DNA of 64,000 nucleotides, from the NCBI GenBank assembly GCA_030849075.1, contig JASAOO010003460.1, forward strand, positions 1 to 64,000, in the 5' to 3' direction. The notes under the pieces are model-generated. The model did no database searches and had not been told where the DNA came from. It was given only the letters and a program-made list of their open reading frames with translations. The stretch is from Zelonia costaricensis. Its lineage: Eukaryota; Euglenozoa; Kinetoplastea; Trypanosomatida; Trypanosomatidae. Positions 1 to 11,800 of the stretch are shown one piece after another (position 1 is the first letter of the stretch; every line of letters begins with the position of its first letter). The translations under genes and the position numbers were made by a program.

Positions 1-729
1 TTACGCGTCTGCGTTTCCGTGCCCCACCCCTACCCTCCTCACCCCCGCCTCCCTCTCGCGGCACACGCCGATCGTTTGTCGGTGTCTCCTGTTCTGAGTT
101 TCGCCTTGTTCTCGTTTTTGTTTTTTTCATCTCTTCCATTGAATTCTCTCGTCGTCTGCTTCGGCGCTTCCGTGTGTGTGTGTTTGTTTGTGTTTGTTTG
201 TTGTTTCCATCATCACAATTCATGACGCGCCGTGGTCGTTTTCTTTTGTTTTCCCCCTTTTTTCAGTTTTCTCCCTTGTGTTGTTTGTGCGTTTTCCCAC
301 CCTCCCTGCCCCTTCCCCCTCTTTCTCGATTTCCTGCCTTTTGTGCGTTTTGTTTGTTTATTTCCGACGTCACGTAAAGCTCCCCTTGCTTTGGCTCTGG
401 GTTCCTCTTCACTTGTTTTTCCTCATTTTTTTTTTTGAAGTTCCCTTTGGCCTTTGTCTCGTGTCCGCATCGCGAAGAGGAAAGCAGCGCACTCATACAC
501 ACAACAGAGAGAATACTACCACTCTCTGTCGATGTCTCTCTGTCTCCCTCACGCACACACACACGCAGATAAGCGACGGTGGTGATTCTGCGTGGGCGCC
601 TCGTGCGACACAGTGTTCGCGCTTTTCGTTGTGTATGCCCGATCGCGCGTACCGTGTTTGCGGGCGTTTCCACCAGATTTGAAGGTTCACGAACAGGTTT
701 CACCCCCTCTCCCTGTCTCTAGTGCACGT

Positions 730-765
730 TTGTGTGTGTGTGTGTGTGCGTGTGTGTGTATGTGT
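730..765 (+). repeat. GT microsatellite
   Basis: An imperfect GT/GC dinucleotide tract lies inside non-coding DNA about 3.8 kb before RAD51. It is one of many such tracts on this strand. Confidence 0.85.
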
Positions 766-3193
766 TTGCGAGTTTTCTTGTCGGCGATGCGTCCACATTC
801 TTCGTGAAGCCTTGTGCTCGGAGCAGTGTTGCTGATACGCGGCGTTGGTGCAGTAAAAAACAAAACGGAGGCTGCAGGCCCATCCGCAGTGCGCTGGACC
901 ATTGTGGCCAAAAAAAAAATATATAGCGTCATCTCACCGCTCTCCTTCTTCCCTCTCGCCCCGCACGTGCCCTCCTCCTGCATGTTCCTCTCCTCTCTGA
1001 GCTCTGTTCATTATCCACCTCGTGGCTCGCGTCGACGACGAGCGCTCGAGCTGCGCGGCACGTCGGTCATGATGGCGGCGGTGGTGTTTGGATTGAGGCT
1101 CAAGTACAAGGACAAGTGCGGCAGCGCAGTGTGGGTGGGACGTCTGTGCGCCACCCGGCCATCAGCGTCGTCAGGGGCGTGCGTGTGGGTGATGACTACA
1201 TGACTCTATCAATGCGCAGTTGTGCCCTGTTTCCCTCCTTGTCATTTCTAATTCTACGAAAACGATACCTGTGCTGATAATTAAAGAGAAACGAAGTCCC
1301 CGAGTCGATTTCCCCCCCAAAAAAAAAAAATCAGAAAACGAGAGTCTGCTCTCGCCCGTGGGCCCCGAATTTGAATACGGCGGCGACATCACGTGTACCG
1401 ACCCCTATGCTCTTTCTTGTCGGGCTCCCGCCCCCCTCCTGCCTCTCCTCCGCCTCTCTCGCCCTCCCCTCTTTCCCTCCCTCTAGGCGGGGCTCCGACC
1501 GTGATCTTCACGCTTCGCACACAAGGACACGGCGCTGTTGTTCTTCGTGTCCCTGCCCCCTTCCTCGTGTTGTGCATGTCATCGCATTGTCGGATTGAGA
1601 GTCTTGCTGGCCGTCATTATTGCTTACACTGCTCCATCCACAATTCGTGAACGGCGCCTCTTTTACCTGTGCGTCGTTGTTGCTCTTTCTTGGCGCGTTT
1701 GTGTGGGGTGCGTGCCGGCATGCGTGCACATTCAGTTCCACGGCACCGCCTGCCCTCGAATTCGCTACCCACTTGCCGGAGCGGGCGTCTTTTTTTTTTT
1801 CTCCTTCAGCTTTCTTATGTGTGTGTGTTTATTTCTGCGTGTGTGCGACTGGCTCTTCTTTTTTTTTTTCACTTTCCCCTTTCCTTTCCTTCCCCCGAGT
1901 TCTTATCTGCTGGTGTGCATGCGCGCCTCGGGGGTGCGCGCACGCGCACGGCGACCCATAGAGAGAGACGCACACGCACGCACCGAGACACAACAGTGGA
2001 GCACGCCGTGCCTCGGCTGCTTCCCGTGTCGGTGTCTTTGTTCTTTGCTCTCCTTTGTCCGGCGTGCCTCGTGTGTGCAGTTGCGGATCGAAGCGACCCT
2101 CCTTCCAGCGTCTCCGACGCGTGCGCCTCCTCGGGCCGGTTGCCACAGCATACCACAACGGCCCCTTCATTCTCTCCCTTTTCCCTGACGCCCCCCCCCT
2201 TCCCCTCGCACACAGTCCCTTCTTTCCGTGCTTTTTTCTTGCTATTGTCTTGGTTCCTTTATAGACTAAGTGTGCTCGCGGCTATTTGCCTTGGGCCGTG
2301 GTTTGTTGTCCGTCGTCGTATCGCACGCTCCGTTTCTCTCTTCTGCTCTCTCCTCTCTTTCACCCTGCCCCTTCCTCCAACCCTTCGGTGGTTGTTGCCC
2401 ACCACACGCGCACATGTCCAGGCTGCCATCATTTCACTTCTCGTCTTGGTGGTGGATCGAGGTGCAGGTGGAATGGGTGCATGCAGATGCACGGGAGAGA
2501 TCAACCCCAACGTACCCACACAGTAGGCCAACAAAACAAAGAAAAAGGTTCAAACAAGAAAACTCACTAAGGAAAACGAAGATAAGTACCTACGTGGGCA
2601 CAAAAGAAGCGACGCGACGAAGACGGCAACAACCGCCCCCCTCACCAAAACTGAACTCTTCGAGTTCGTCACGTAAAGGGGATGTACTACAGGACAAAAA
2701 GAACAGCAAAGGAAACCAGCTAAACAACAACAACAAAAAGGTGTGAATGCAATGCGAGCGTGCAGACCGCGCGCAACGAGCGGCTTACAACCCCCTCAAG
2801 ATACACACACCCACGCCTCTACCCATGCGCGCTCTCCTCCTATTCTTTTTTTTCACCTCGAGCAGTCGCCTTCTTTCCTCCCCCGAACCCGCTCCGCACG
2901 CGCGGAGGGGTGCCAGAGCCTCGCTGCACGATGTGCCGGCGCAGGGGGCGGGGAGACGCAGCGGCTGTGCGAGAAGGGGGAGGGGGGGGACAGAGGAAAG
3001 CAAGGGAGTGCGCGGGTGCTTAAGTGTGCGTGTGTGCGTTTGGAGGCGTACGTGCGCACACGTGCACACAAACACACACGAGAGTGGCGTTGAAGCACGA
3101 GACGCCGAAGAAGGGCCCTGGGGCCTCCTTCTCAGGGCTTCCTCTCCCCCGAGCTCTTCATGTGCCGTGCGCGAGTGCGGCGTCCATCGCACC

Positions 3194-3213
3194 AAAAAAA
3201 AAAAAAAAAAAAA
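3194..3213 (+). repeat. poly-A run of 20
   Basis: Twenty consecutive A residues follow about 650 bp of mixed-composition DNA. A terminal A-run is a hallmark of degenerate trypanosomatid retroposons (SIDER, ingi-related), but I recognise no element body or target-site duplication, so it is listed only as a homopolymer. Confidence 0.8.
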
Positions 3214-4268
3214 CAAGAACACGATAACAAATCACGCAGGGCCCCTTGTGACCGAGGGCGATTACAAAGTGCCCCACCGCTTTGCCTCGTGTGTTTCACA
3301 GGACTGCGGGCAGTGGCGCTCGACGTGCACGATTGGGGTCTCAGCCACACCACGGGCAGCGGTGTTGTGATTCGGGGGCACCAGGTGAATGTGGCGGGCC
3401 TCCCTAGCCGCCTTGTGGACAACGGACCTTCACCGCACCGTCGTCGATGACGCTACTTGTCGGGCTCTTCATCCCCCTTCCGCTTCCCCTCCCTGATTTG
3501 CAATACGCGCGTGACACTCCCGCTGGCGCTTACCTCGCACCGGCGCACCCTCCGGCTGTGTACACGGGCATGCTTTATTTTTTTTGTTTTGATCGGCGTT
3601 GAGGAGTAGCGCATTGCCGTGAACGCTTCTCCCCTCAACCACCTTCCGCCCACCACACAAGACAAGCACGCTGCACACGTAGAGCTCAGGACCACGCACA
3701 GAGTTCAAGGCAACGCTGCGCACAACTGCACCCCTATTTAACGCCGCCACAACGCCAAATTGATTTCAAAACCATTCCCTTCCGCTCCCTCACCCTCCAC
3801 TAGACGCACGATTCATAGACGGTTCTTTGTTCACCTTCCCCACTCCATCGAGGTGCCTCCCCCCCACTCCCTTCACACCGTCGCCGACCAAGCGCACCGC
3901 GAGAACGCGAGCGACGAGAACCAGCCGAAACACAATCGACGAGTCCGTGTGAAAACGTTACTGAGCTGTGCCAAGTGCTGTCTTTGCACTCCCGGCGCTT
4001 TCACCTTCGCTGTCTCCACCAACCGTCAACGCAGCGCCCATCAGCCAACTACATTTCGGCCACGCAAACACAAACACACACAGGGGGGAGTCCCATCCGC
4101 GAGCAGACACACACGCGGACGTACACGACTGGTGCACCACGTACCATCACCCACGCGCTCTTCGACCCTCTCCCCTCTCGTTGCCACCTTTCACCGGCTC
4201 TCCAGCTCCCCGTCCACCACCGTCCACCACCCTGCGCCCCTCCCTCCCCTTCGTCGTGTCTTCCGCTA

Positions 4269-4290
4269 CTGCTGCTGCTGCTGCTGCTGC
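4269..4290 (+). repeat. CTG trinucleotide repeat
   Basis: About seven CTG units lie about 140 bases before the best predicted splice acceptor of RAD51, so they are probably outside its mature 5' leader. Confidence 0.8.
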
Positions 4291-4361
4291 GGCTCGCAAA
4301 CTCACTCACATCCGCAAACCACAAACAAGTCGAACAGCTTGCCAACGCACCTTCGCCACTA

Positions 4362-4430
4362 CCTTTCCGCTTTCCCCCTATCTCGCTTTCTTTTTTTCTC
4401 TGCCTTCTCACGTGTTTGCTGGACTCTCAG
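4362..4430 (+). promoter_or_regulatory. predicted trans-splice acceptor for RAD51
   Basis: A long pyrimidine-rich tract (4362-4428) with few purines ends in CTCAG, with AG at 4429-4430. Splicing here would leave a 5' leader of about 150 nt before the ATG at 4581. A second, weaker AG at 4500-4501 is also possible. The assignment rests only on the known rule that the spliced leader is usually added at the first AG after a polypyrimidine tract. Confidence 0.5.
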
Positions 4431-4580
4431 TTAGCTTTTGTGTCCCAGTACACGTCGCGTGCGAGTCCCCCTCTTCAACGCTGCCGTTGTACCACTCCCA
4501 GTAGACCTTCCAAGCCTCGCGTACTTTGCCTCCCCCCCTCTCTCTCTCTCTCTATCTTCGCATTTGACCTACCGTCCACC

Positions 4581-5711
4581 ATGCAGACCCGCTCCAAGGC
4601 CAAGGCACGCCGCGGGCGCCCGTCCGCGCAGCCCGTGGAGGAGGTGGAGGTGGAGGAGAGCCAGCCGCAGCAGGACCTGCAGAACGAGGAGCAGCCGGCC
4701 CAGCAGCAGCAGCAGGCCGCGGCCGAGGTGACCGACGCCAATGCGGGCGGGTTCCGTGTGATTCAGATCTTGGAGAACTACGGCATCGCGAGCTCGGATA
4801 TCAAGAAGCTCATGGAGTGCGGCTTCTACACGGTCGAGTCCGTCGCCTACGCACCCAAGAAGGCCATCCTCGCCGTGAAGGGTATTAGCGAGAACAAGGC
4901 GGAGAAGATCATGGTGGAGTGCGCGAAGCTCGTCCCGATGGGCTTCACCTCCGCGGTGGCCTACCACGAGGCGCGCAAGGAGATCATCATGGTCACGACG
5001 GGCAGCCGCGAGGTGGACAAGCTGCTCGGCGGTGGTGTCGAGACGGGCAGCATCACGGAGCTGTTCGGTGAGTTCCGCACGGGCAAGACGCAGCTGTGCC
5101 ACACTCTCTGCGTGACGTGCCAGCTGCCCATCTCGCAGGGCGGGGCGGAGGGCATGGCGCTGTACATCGACACGGAGGGCACCTTCCGCCCCGAGCGGCT
5201 GGTCGCCGTTGCGGAGCGCTACAAGCTGGATCCCGAGGATGTGCTGGCAAACGTGGCGTGCGCTCGTGCCTTCAACACGGACCACCAGCAGCAGCTTCTC
5301 CTGCAGGCCTCCGCGATGATGGCAGAGAACCGCTTTGCCCTCATCATCGTCGACTCCGCGACGGCCCTGTACCGCACCGACTACAGCGGCCGCAACGAGC
5401 TTGCCGCGCGGCAGATGCACCTCGGCAAGTTCCTCCGCTCCCTGCACAACCTCGCCGAGGAGTACGGCGTGGCGGTGGTCGTGACGAACCAGGTCGTGGC
5501 GAACGTCGACGGCTCGGCGCAGATGTTCCAGGCGGATGCGAAGAAGCCGATTGGGGGCCACATCATGGCACACGCCTCGACGACACGGCTGAGCCTTCGG
5601 AAGGGCCGCGGCGAGCAGCGCATCATCAAGGTGTACGACTCGCCGTGCCTCGCCGAGGCGGAAGCCATTTTCGGCATCTACGACGACGGCGTCGGCGATG
5701 CTCGTGACTGA
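4581..5711 (+). CDS. RAD51: RAD51 recombinase
   Basis: This 376-aa protein is the eukaryotic strand-exchange recombinase, which forms nucleoprotein filaments on single-stranded DNA during homologous recombination in the nucleus. The N-terminus is charged and Gln-rich (about residues 1-50), followed by a helix-hairpin-helix domain (about 57-120) and the RecA/RAD51 ATPase core. Walker A is GEFRTGKTQ at 163-171, Walker B is [12 protein letters not shown] starting near 254, and a conserved TNQV segment follows. The ATG at 4581 was chosen because the open frame upstream translates to pyrimidine-tract nonsense, while the protein from here has the usual RAD51 length. A second DNA-break gene, RAD50, lies 3.1 kb downstream on the same strand, with eS26 between them. 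The identification is secure from the ATPase core; the N-terminal tail is lineage-variable. Confidence 0.97.
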   Translation: MQTRSKAKARRGRPSAQPVEEVEVEESQPQQDLQNEEQPAQQQQQAAAEVTDANAGGFRVIQILENYGIASSDIKKLMECGFYTVESVAYAPKKAILAVKGISENKAEKIMVECAKLVPMGFTSAVAYHEARKEIIMVTTGSREVDKLLGGGVETGSITELFGEFRTGKTQLCHTLCVTCQLPISQGGAEGMALYIDTEGTFRPERLVAVAERYKLDPEDVLANVACARAFNTDHQQQLLLQASAMMAENRFALIIVDSATALYRTDYSGRNELAARQMHLGKFLRSLHNLAEEYGVAVVVTNQVVANVDGSAQMFQADAKKPIGGHIMAHASTTRLSLRKGRGEQRIIKVYDSPCLAEAEAIFGIYDDGVGDARD

Positions 5712-6995
5712 GCGGGTGCCCTGCACAGGAGCTGGGAGGGCAAGGGCGGTGCGGCGCTGTCGAAGACCGGTGCACGGCACAGGGTACTTTAATTTGTACA
5801 CAGCGGCGTGGTGCGGCGTGTCGCGACGTCTTTGCCGTGTTTGCTTTCCCCCCTCCTCGTGTTCTGTACGCGTGCCACCGCCCTCCGCCGTGGCCTCTCG
5901 TCCGTTTCCCTGTCGCTCTCCCTCCCTCTCTTGTGTGTATTCGGCGTTGTTGTCGCTGTGAGTGCCGCCACTTGCTCTTCTCCTCTCTCCTCTCCTCCTT
6001 TCGCCCCCCCCCCTCGTGGGCGATGGACGCGCACTGCGGTGCCCACCCCCTTTGTACCGCTGCGGGGGTTCCGGCCACACGTCGCTCAGCTCCCCCCCAC
6101 CCCCGGCCATCCGTGTTCCTCCCGCTGCACTCTGCGGAACGCCGCCGCACCTCCCTCCCCCCTCCCCCCTCCCCCTCACCGCGCGGCTCTCCATCCCTTC
6201 TACGGCGGCCGCCTCATCGACGTCTCTCTCGCGGCCAGTCGCGAGCGCTTCTCCGTCGTTGCCCACGACGTCTTTGAAGATGAGCGACGGGAAGGCGAAG
6301 AAAAAACAAGAAACGGCGCGCGTGCGAGGACGTGCAGCGCCATTTGCGCGTACCCCAATGGTGCGGGTTTCTCCGTTCTGTGATACCCTGAGACAGACCA
6401 CGAACCAAGTAAAAGAAAAGAGGAGGTGGTGGATGCTGGATTCAGCACGTACGACGCCCCCCCCCTCCACCCCCGGCGCAGGCGGCGGTCGCGCTCGAGG
6501 GGCCTCGACAGCACGAGTACGTCAACGACACACTCTTCAATCCGCCGCGACTTCTCAGGCTCACAAGATGGCGATGATGCGTCCAGTGGGCGTGCGCGTG
6601 CGTGTGAGCGGATAGTTTCCTTGCGAGGGAGGAGGCACGCGTTTTGTGCATCTCCCGTCTGCTCGCTTGCCAGATTGGGGATGCGCCGCGTCCCCTGCAT
6701 TAACGCAGACGCAGTCGGGCGCCAACAGGTCGCGTCGCCATCGGTGCTGAGGTGGCGTCGCGCGGCACCTCGAGCACGCGGCACCCTTCCACCCCTCCCT
6801 CGGCTTTCTCCACTCCTCTCACGCTTTCTCGCTTTTGCCTTCTCTGCGCTACAATGCCGCGCGCTTTCTCCTCATCTCACACGCACTCACTCCCTCCCTC
6901 ACCCGCCTGACGCGCACCACAGGAATAACCAGGCCTGGACGAGTCCCTTCACTTCGTTACCTTCCCCCACCCCACCTCCTTTCCCGCACGCAATC
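5712..6995 (+). other. RAD51-eS26 intercistronic region
   Basis: No gene is seen. The stretch holds the presumed 3' UTR of RAD51, several C-rich pyrimidine tracts (about 5985-6020 and 6090-6180), a more mixed segment (about 6270-6780), and a long pyrimidine-rich run (about 6785-6905) that serves as the likely splice signal for eS26. Confidence 0.65.
6785..6922 (+). promoter_or_regulatory. predicted trans-splice acceptor for eS26
   Basis: A pyrimidine-rich stretch is followed by CACCACAG, with AG at 6921-6922, 73 nt before the eS26 start. The leader then contains a second pyrimidine-rich segment with no AG after it. Confidence 0.5.
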
Positions 6996-7334
6996 ATGAC
7001 GACTAAGCGCCGCAACCATGGCCGCTCGAAGCCGCCGCACAGCCGCGGCCGCGTCAAGCCGATCCACTGCTTCAACTGCGGCCGCCTGACGCCGAAGGAC
7101 AAGGCTGTCGGCCGCTTCGTGGTGCGCCGCATGCTGGACGCCGCTTCTGCCCGCGATGTCGCGGAGGCCTCGCCGGTCTACGGCGCGAACTTCCCGATGC
7201 CGAAGCTGTACATGAAGCAGCGCTTCTGCATTGCGTGCGCCATCCACAGCCGCACCGTGCGCGCCCGCCCCGTGGTGAACCGCAAGACGCGCTACACCAA
7301 GAAGGTGCCGTTCCGCCCGGCCGGCAAGAAGTGA
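6996..7334 (+). CDS. RPS26: 40S ribosomal protein eS26 (S26e)
   Basis: This 112-aa, highly basic protein is ribosomal protein eS26, which sits at the mRNA exit channel of the small subunit and contacts the 3' end of the SSU rRNA. It starts with MTTKRRNHGRSKPPHSRGR, close to the family consensus. It carries the paired zinc-binding cysteines (C25/C28 in HCFNCGR and C78/C81 in FCIACAIHS) and ends in a Lys/Arg-rich tail. The ATG at 6996 gives the usual family length, and the frame upstream is low-complexity. It lies between RAD51 and RAD50; in a polycistronic genome that adjacency need not mean shared function, and its level is probably set by mRNA stability. Identification is secure. Confidence 0.96.
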   Translation: MTTKRRNHGRSKPPHSRGRVKPIHCFNCGRLTPKDKAVGRFVVRRMLDAASARDVAEASPVYGANFPMPKLYMKQRFCIACAIHSRTVRARPVVNRKTRYTKKVPFRPAGKK

Positions 7335-8848
7335 GCGACACGGCACACGTGCGCTTGCCGCGCTCCTTCTCGGGGTGCGGGTGCGGTGGTGGGACCAAGG
7401 GAAGGGGGGGGGGGAGGCGTGTTGAAGGCCCGTCCGGGTGGTGCACACCGTCCCGCGCGGCGCCCCTCCTCCCCCCTTTCCCGTCTTCAGCGCCTCCCTC
7501 ACAGACGGCACGCACGACACGGCACAGACGCACGCAGCATAGCACCGCTGCCACACCCTCGTTCCCTTTGTCTGCCTTAGCAAGACAAGGGCCGCGATGC
7601 GGGCGGGCGGCGCACAGGGAGGCGGCGGCCGGGCGGAACGGGAACCGCGGATGAGAGCAGACGCGGTGATCAGCCGCTTCTTCTCCCCCCGCCCCGCCCC
7701 ACCGCCGCCCTGGCTTGCGTGCGCCTGCTCAAGCGGGTCTGCGTGTAGGTGAGGTATTCCACCTTTTCTCCCCTCCTTTGTCACCTTTTCTTTCCGTAGC
7801 TGTGAAGCTGTCGTTTCAACAACAAAAAATGCCACCAACAAGGGAAGTGACAGAGACGCTGCACCGGTCTCAGTCGGCGTTGCGAGAGACCGCCGCATTG
7901 CAAGTTTGCGGCCTCTGCCACAGCATCACGGTTCTGCGTGAATCTGTGCGGTGGAACGAGGCAGAGTTCGCCAGGCGGAGGTGTCGCGCAACGACTGCCG
8001 TGACGCACCGCTGATCTTCGCACAGAAGTAGGTGCCCGAAGTGTCGATTCTTCGCGTGGGTCGGGCTGCGTGTGCGTTGCCGTGCTGTGGGTTTCACGGG
8101 CCGTGCGCTGGCGCCCCCTCTCGCTCCATGACTCGGCCTCCCTCTCTCTCTCACTCCTGGGGCTGCTAGCCCGCCTTGTGTGGACCTCAAGTCATCTCCT
8201 CACCCCCTCCTCACCCCCGCCCTCTTCGACAAGCCTCGATCACACTATATCGGGTCTACCGCCCTCGCCTGGATCAGGAGTGCACGTACACGCACTCGGC
8301 CCCCATCGCCACCGAGCGCTGTTGCTGCCGCCGCCGCTCGTACTGCTGACGAGAGGGAGTGCGACTTCTCGAAGGCCAAGAGAGAAGAAGAGAGCGGCGC
8401 AACTGGCACGCACGCAGAAAGTGCAACGCACCAAGCACACCATAAACCAACTCACCCATAGACGTACGTGCGAAAAAAGAAGGCACGTGCGCCGCTCTTG
8501 TGCCTTCTGTTTTCTTGTGTTCAGGCACGTTCGAGGGAGGTGATAGTGAGAGGGGAGAAGGAGGCAGCGGTTGCGGTGTGGCTCGTACTCACCCGTCCGC
8601 CTCCCTGCCCCTTTCACCACCACCTGTCCCGCGCAGGGTTTTCTTCGTTGACGGAGCACAGTAGACGAGACGAGGCGGTTCGATCCGTTTCCCTTTTTTA
8701 TCTGCTCACTCGTGCGGTACCTTTTCTCAGCCGGACAAACTGCTGACAAGGCTCACCAGCACGCGCAGCTTCTCACCACACCTACAGATTCGCTTTGAGA
8801 AAGAACGACCACATTGTTCAGGACCGCCAGGTCACAGAGAGGACGACC
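7335..8848 (+). other. eS26-RAD50 intercistronic region
   Basis: No gene is seen. The first part is eS26 3' UTR with a G-run at about 7404-7413, followed by mixed sequence, short pyrimidine tracts and a clear splice signal near 8687-8730. A GGTTCGATCC string near 8679 resembles part of a tRNA B box, but no tRNA can be folded around it. Confidence 0.65.
8687..8730 (+). promoter_or_regulatory. predicted trans-splice acceptor for RAD50
   Basis: The T/C-rich run ending in CTTTTCTCAG (AG at 8729-8730) is the first strong acceptor ahead of RAD50 and would give a 118-nt leader to the ATG at 8849. Confidence 0.55.
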
Positions 8849-11800
8849 ATGACGAGCATCGAGAAGTTGCAGCTCTGTGGGGTACGCAGCTTCGACCCCA
8901 ACCCCGCCAATCAACAGTTCATCCAGTTCCAGAAGCCGCTCACCGTCATCCTCGGCAAGAATGGCGCCGGGAAGACGACCATCATCGAGGCGCTGCTCAA
9001 CGCCTGCACCGGCGCCATGCCGCCCGGCAGCGGCACCGAAAAGGGCTGCTTCGTCTACGACCCGAAGGTGGTGGGCGAGACGGAGGTGAAGGCGCAGATC
9101 CGCCTGATCTTCACCGGCAAGGGCGGCAAGCTGATGCAGGTGATCCGCTCCTTCCAGGCCACCCGCAGCGCCCACCGCATCACCTTCACCACGCTCGACA
9201 ACACCGTCGCCTTCCAGGACGCCGCCACGGGGGAGGTCATCTCCAGCACGTACCGCGCAAGTGACGTGGATCGCGTTGTGCCGGAGATGCTCGGCGTCTC
9301 GGCAGCCGTTCTCGAGCATGTCATTTTCTGCCACCAGGAGGAGTGCAACTGGCCGCTCGGTCCGCCGAAGGATGTGAAGCGCATCTTCGACGACATCTTC
9401 GCCGCCACCCGGTACGTGCTTGCCCTGGACCGCCTGCGGGACAACAGCAAGGAGTTCCGCCGGCAGCTGAAGGAGCACGAGGCCAGTTTGATGGCGCTGC
9501 GCGAGCACCGCGAGCAGGCGAAGGCGCTGGAGCTGCAGATCGAGCAGAAGGAGAGCGTCGTGCGCGCGATCCAGAGCCGCAGCAGCGACATCGAGCCGGA
9601 GCTGCGCGAGCTGCGGCGGGCCCGCGAGGAGCTGCGCGCCGTCGAGGAGCAGATCGAGGCGGCACAGCGCGAGGTCGCCGTCACCAAGGGCCGGCTCGAG
9701 GAGCGGCGCGAGGCGGTGCAGCGCATCGGCCTGCCCCCCACAGCGCAGACGCTCGAGGAGCTACTGGAGATGCGCAGCAGCTTCGCCGCGCAGATGCAGC
9801 AGCTCGAGGCCGGCCTCGTGCAGGACACGAAGCGACAGGAGACTGCGGCAGCGCGGCGGCGGGCGCAGGAGGAGGACCTTTACAGGACCCGGTCGAACGT
9901 GCAGCTGCTGGAGCGAGAGGCGCAGCAGCACAAGCAGAGCGTGGCGCAGCTGCGCACCCTCGTCTCGCGCCTCTCGAGCGAGTACGTGCTGGGCGAGAAC
10001 GACATCGACGAGCGCAGCCTGCAGCGGGTGCTCACCAAGGCCGAGGCGGCGGCGGCCGATGCGCGGCAGCGCGTGCGGTGCGCCACGGACGACATCCAGC
10101 GCGACTTGCGGACTGCGGAGGAGGCGGTGCAGGCCGGGGTGCGCACGCTGGACCTCTGCCAAAAGGAGCGGGAGATGCGCGAGCACGCCCTGGCGAGCAC
10201 CGTGCGCCCCCGCATCAAGGAGAACGCGGCCGCCGTCCTGGCCCTCGGCGGGGACGGCTGCCGCGCGCAGCTGCAGCGCGTGCGGGCGGAGGTGGAGGAG
10301 CTGCGCCACCGCGCCGCCGTGGCAGAGGAGGTGCGTCGGCAGGGCAGCGGGGAGCAGCGCAGCCTGCGCCTGCTGAAGGAGCTCGAGGAGCAGAACGCAA
10401 CAGTGGCGACGCTGCGGGAGGCGATGATGCAGCAGAAGCAGCAGGAGCGCGCGCAGCAGGACTTGGTGCACCTCCGCGAGCAGGCGGCTGAGTCGGGCGC
10501 GGCGGTGGAGGCACTCGTGCAGCGTGACGTGCTGCCGACGCTCTGCGACGTCGGGGTGCAGCTCCCACGGGATGTCTCCGCCGACGCGCTGTCACTCCAG
10601 ACGCTCGCCTCCCTGCGCACGCAGGCAGCGAAGGTGCACCAGGTGAAGTCGCAGGAGCTCCGCGACTTGCACGCGCGCGTGCTGCAGCTGGAGAAGGCGT
10701 GCGCGACGCAGGAGCAGAAGCAGGCGTACAGCGCCGACGAGCTGGCACAGTGTCGCCAGGCCGTGAGCGCCGGCGCCCGCCGCTGCGCCGCCCTTGTCGC
10801 CGACGTGGACGCCTACGAGGGCGTTCTGCAGTCGGCGCGGGAGGCCTCGGAAGCGGCGGTGCAGCAGCGGCACGCACTGGAGGCGCTCGCCACGTGCTAT
10901 CACAACTTCCTCGATGTCGCCAAGCAGGCAAAGCGGTGCGCCGTGTGCGAGCGGCCCTTCACCGACTCCGATGACCTCCAGCACTTCCTGGACCGCAACG
11001 CCGACAAGCAGCGCACGAGCCCGGAGGCGCTGGCGGCGGTGCAGGCGGCAGCTACCGCGGCCCAGGACGCGTACCAGGCACTGGAGGACCTGCAGAGTGT
11101 GGTGGCCACGGTTCGGCAGCATCGCCAGCGCATCCCCGTGCTGGAGGACGACCTGGCCCGCCTCGCCAACGCCATTGCCGCGGACAGGGCAGAGCAGGAG
11201 AAGGCGTGCGCCGCCCGCGACGCGGCGCAGAGCGCCGTGCACGCCCTCGACGGCGTCTGCCAGCAGCTCGCCATGGCGTGTGCAATGGCGGAGAAGGCGG
11301 CGACGATGCGCGATGCCCTCGCCAGGCGCGAGCGGGAGGCGGAGCTGGCCGCGTCGACGGAGCTGCCCTCCGGCCCCGCCACACCGCCGCGTTCCTTCGA
11401 CGAGCTGTCCGAGTTGTACGGGGCGGCGACGGACCGGCTGCACCAGCTGAACAAGCTCTTTACGGAGGCGCAGCGGATGGAGCGGGGGCAGGACGACCTT
11501 GCGACGGAGCGGCAGCTGCAGGAGCGGCAGGCAGCCTTGTACCAGACCGAGGCGGCGGTGGCGAAGCTGGACGACCTCGAGAAGGCCGCGGGCGAGCTGC
11601 AGCAGGAGGCGGCGCAGCACCGCGCGCGGCTGGAGGAGCTGGCGGCGCAGGCGGCCGCGGCGCAGCGCGACGTCGACGCGCACCGTGCCCGCATGCAGCG
11701 CCTCCGCGACGCGTGCCAGGCAGCCGAGGCGGCCGAGCGTGGCGCCCTCGACGCGGCGGAGCAGCTGCTGCACCAGCTGCACCTCTGCGTGCCGCCGGTG

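Larger units (their letters stand above)
1..4580 (+). other. gene-free region ahead of RAD51
   Basis: I see no credible coding region here. The frames that stay open encode Phe/Ser/Leu/Cys-rich or Arg/His-rich strings typical of translated pyrimidine tracts and dinucleotide repeats. The stretch holds pyrimidine-rich blocks (about 60-460, 1780-2400 and 4140-4430), GT tracts near 175-183 and 728-765, an A-rich block near 2525-2745, and a 20-A run at 3194-3213. In trypanosomatids such sequence normally consists of untranslated regions of neighbouring genes, so the left part may belong to a gene that ends before the window. No promoter element is recognisable. Confidence 0.7.

Noticed and set aside
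4569..6470. 633-codon open frame on the minus strand over RAD51
   Set aside because: It is an antisense shadow created by the G/C-rich third positions of RAD51. The product is Arg/Leu/His-rich with no domain.
8676..8690. GGTTCGATCC string resembling a tRNA B box
   Set aside because: It is one base off the consensus spacing and no A box or cloverleaf could be found around it.
9343..10491. 382-codon plus-strand frame inside RAD50
   Set aside because: Out-of-frame Ala/Gly/Arg translation of the RAD50 coiled coil.
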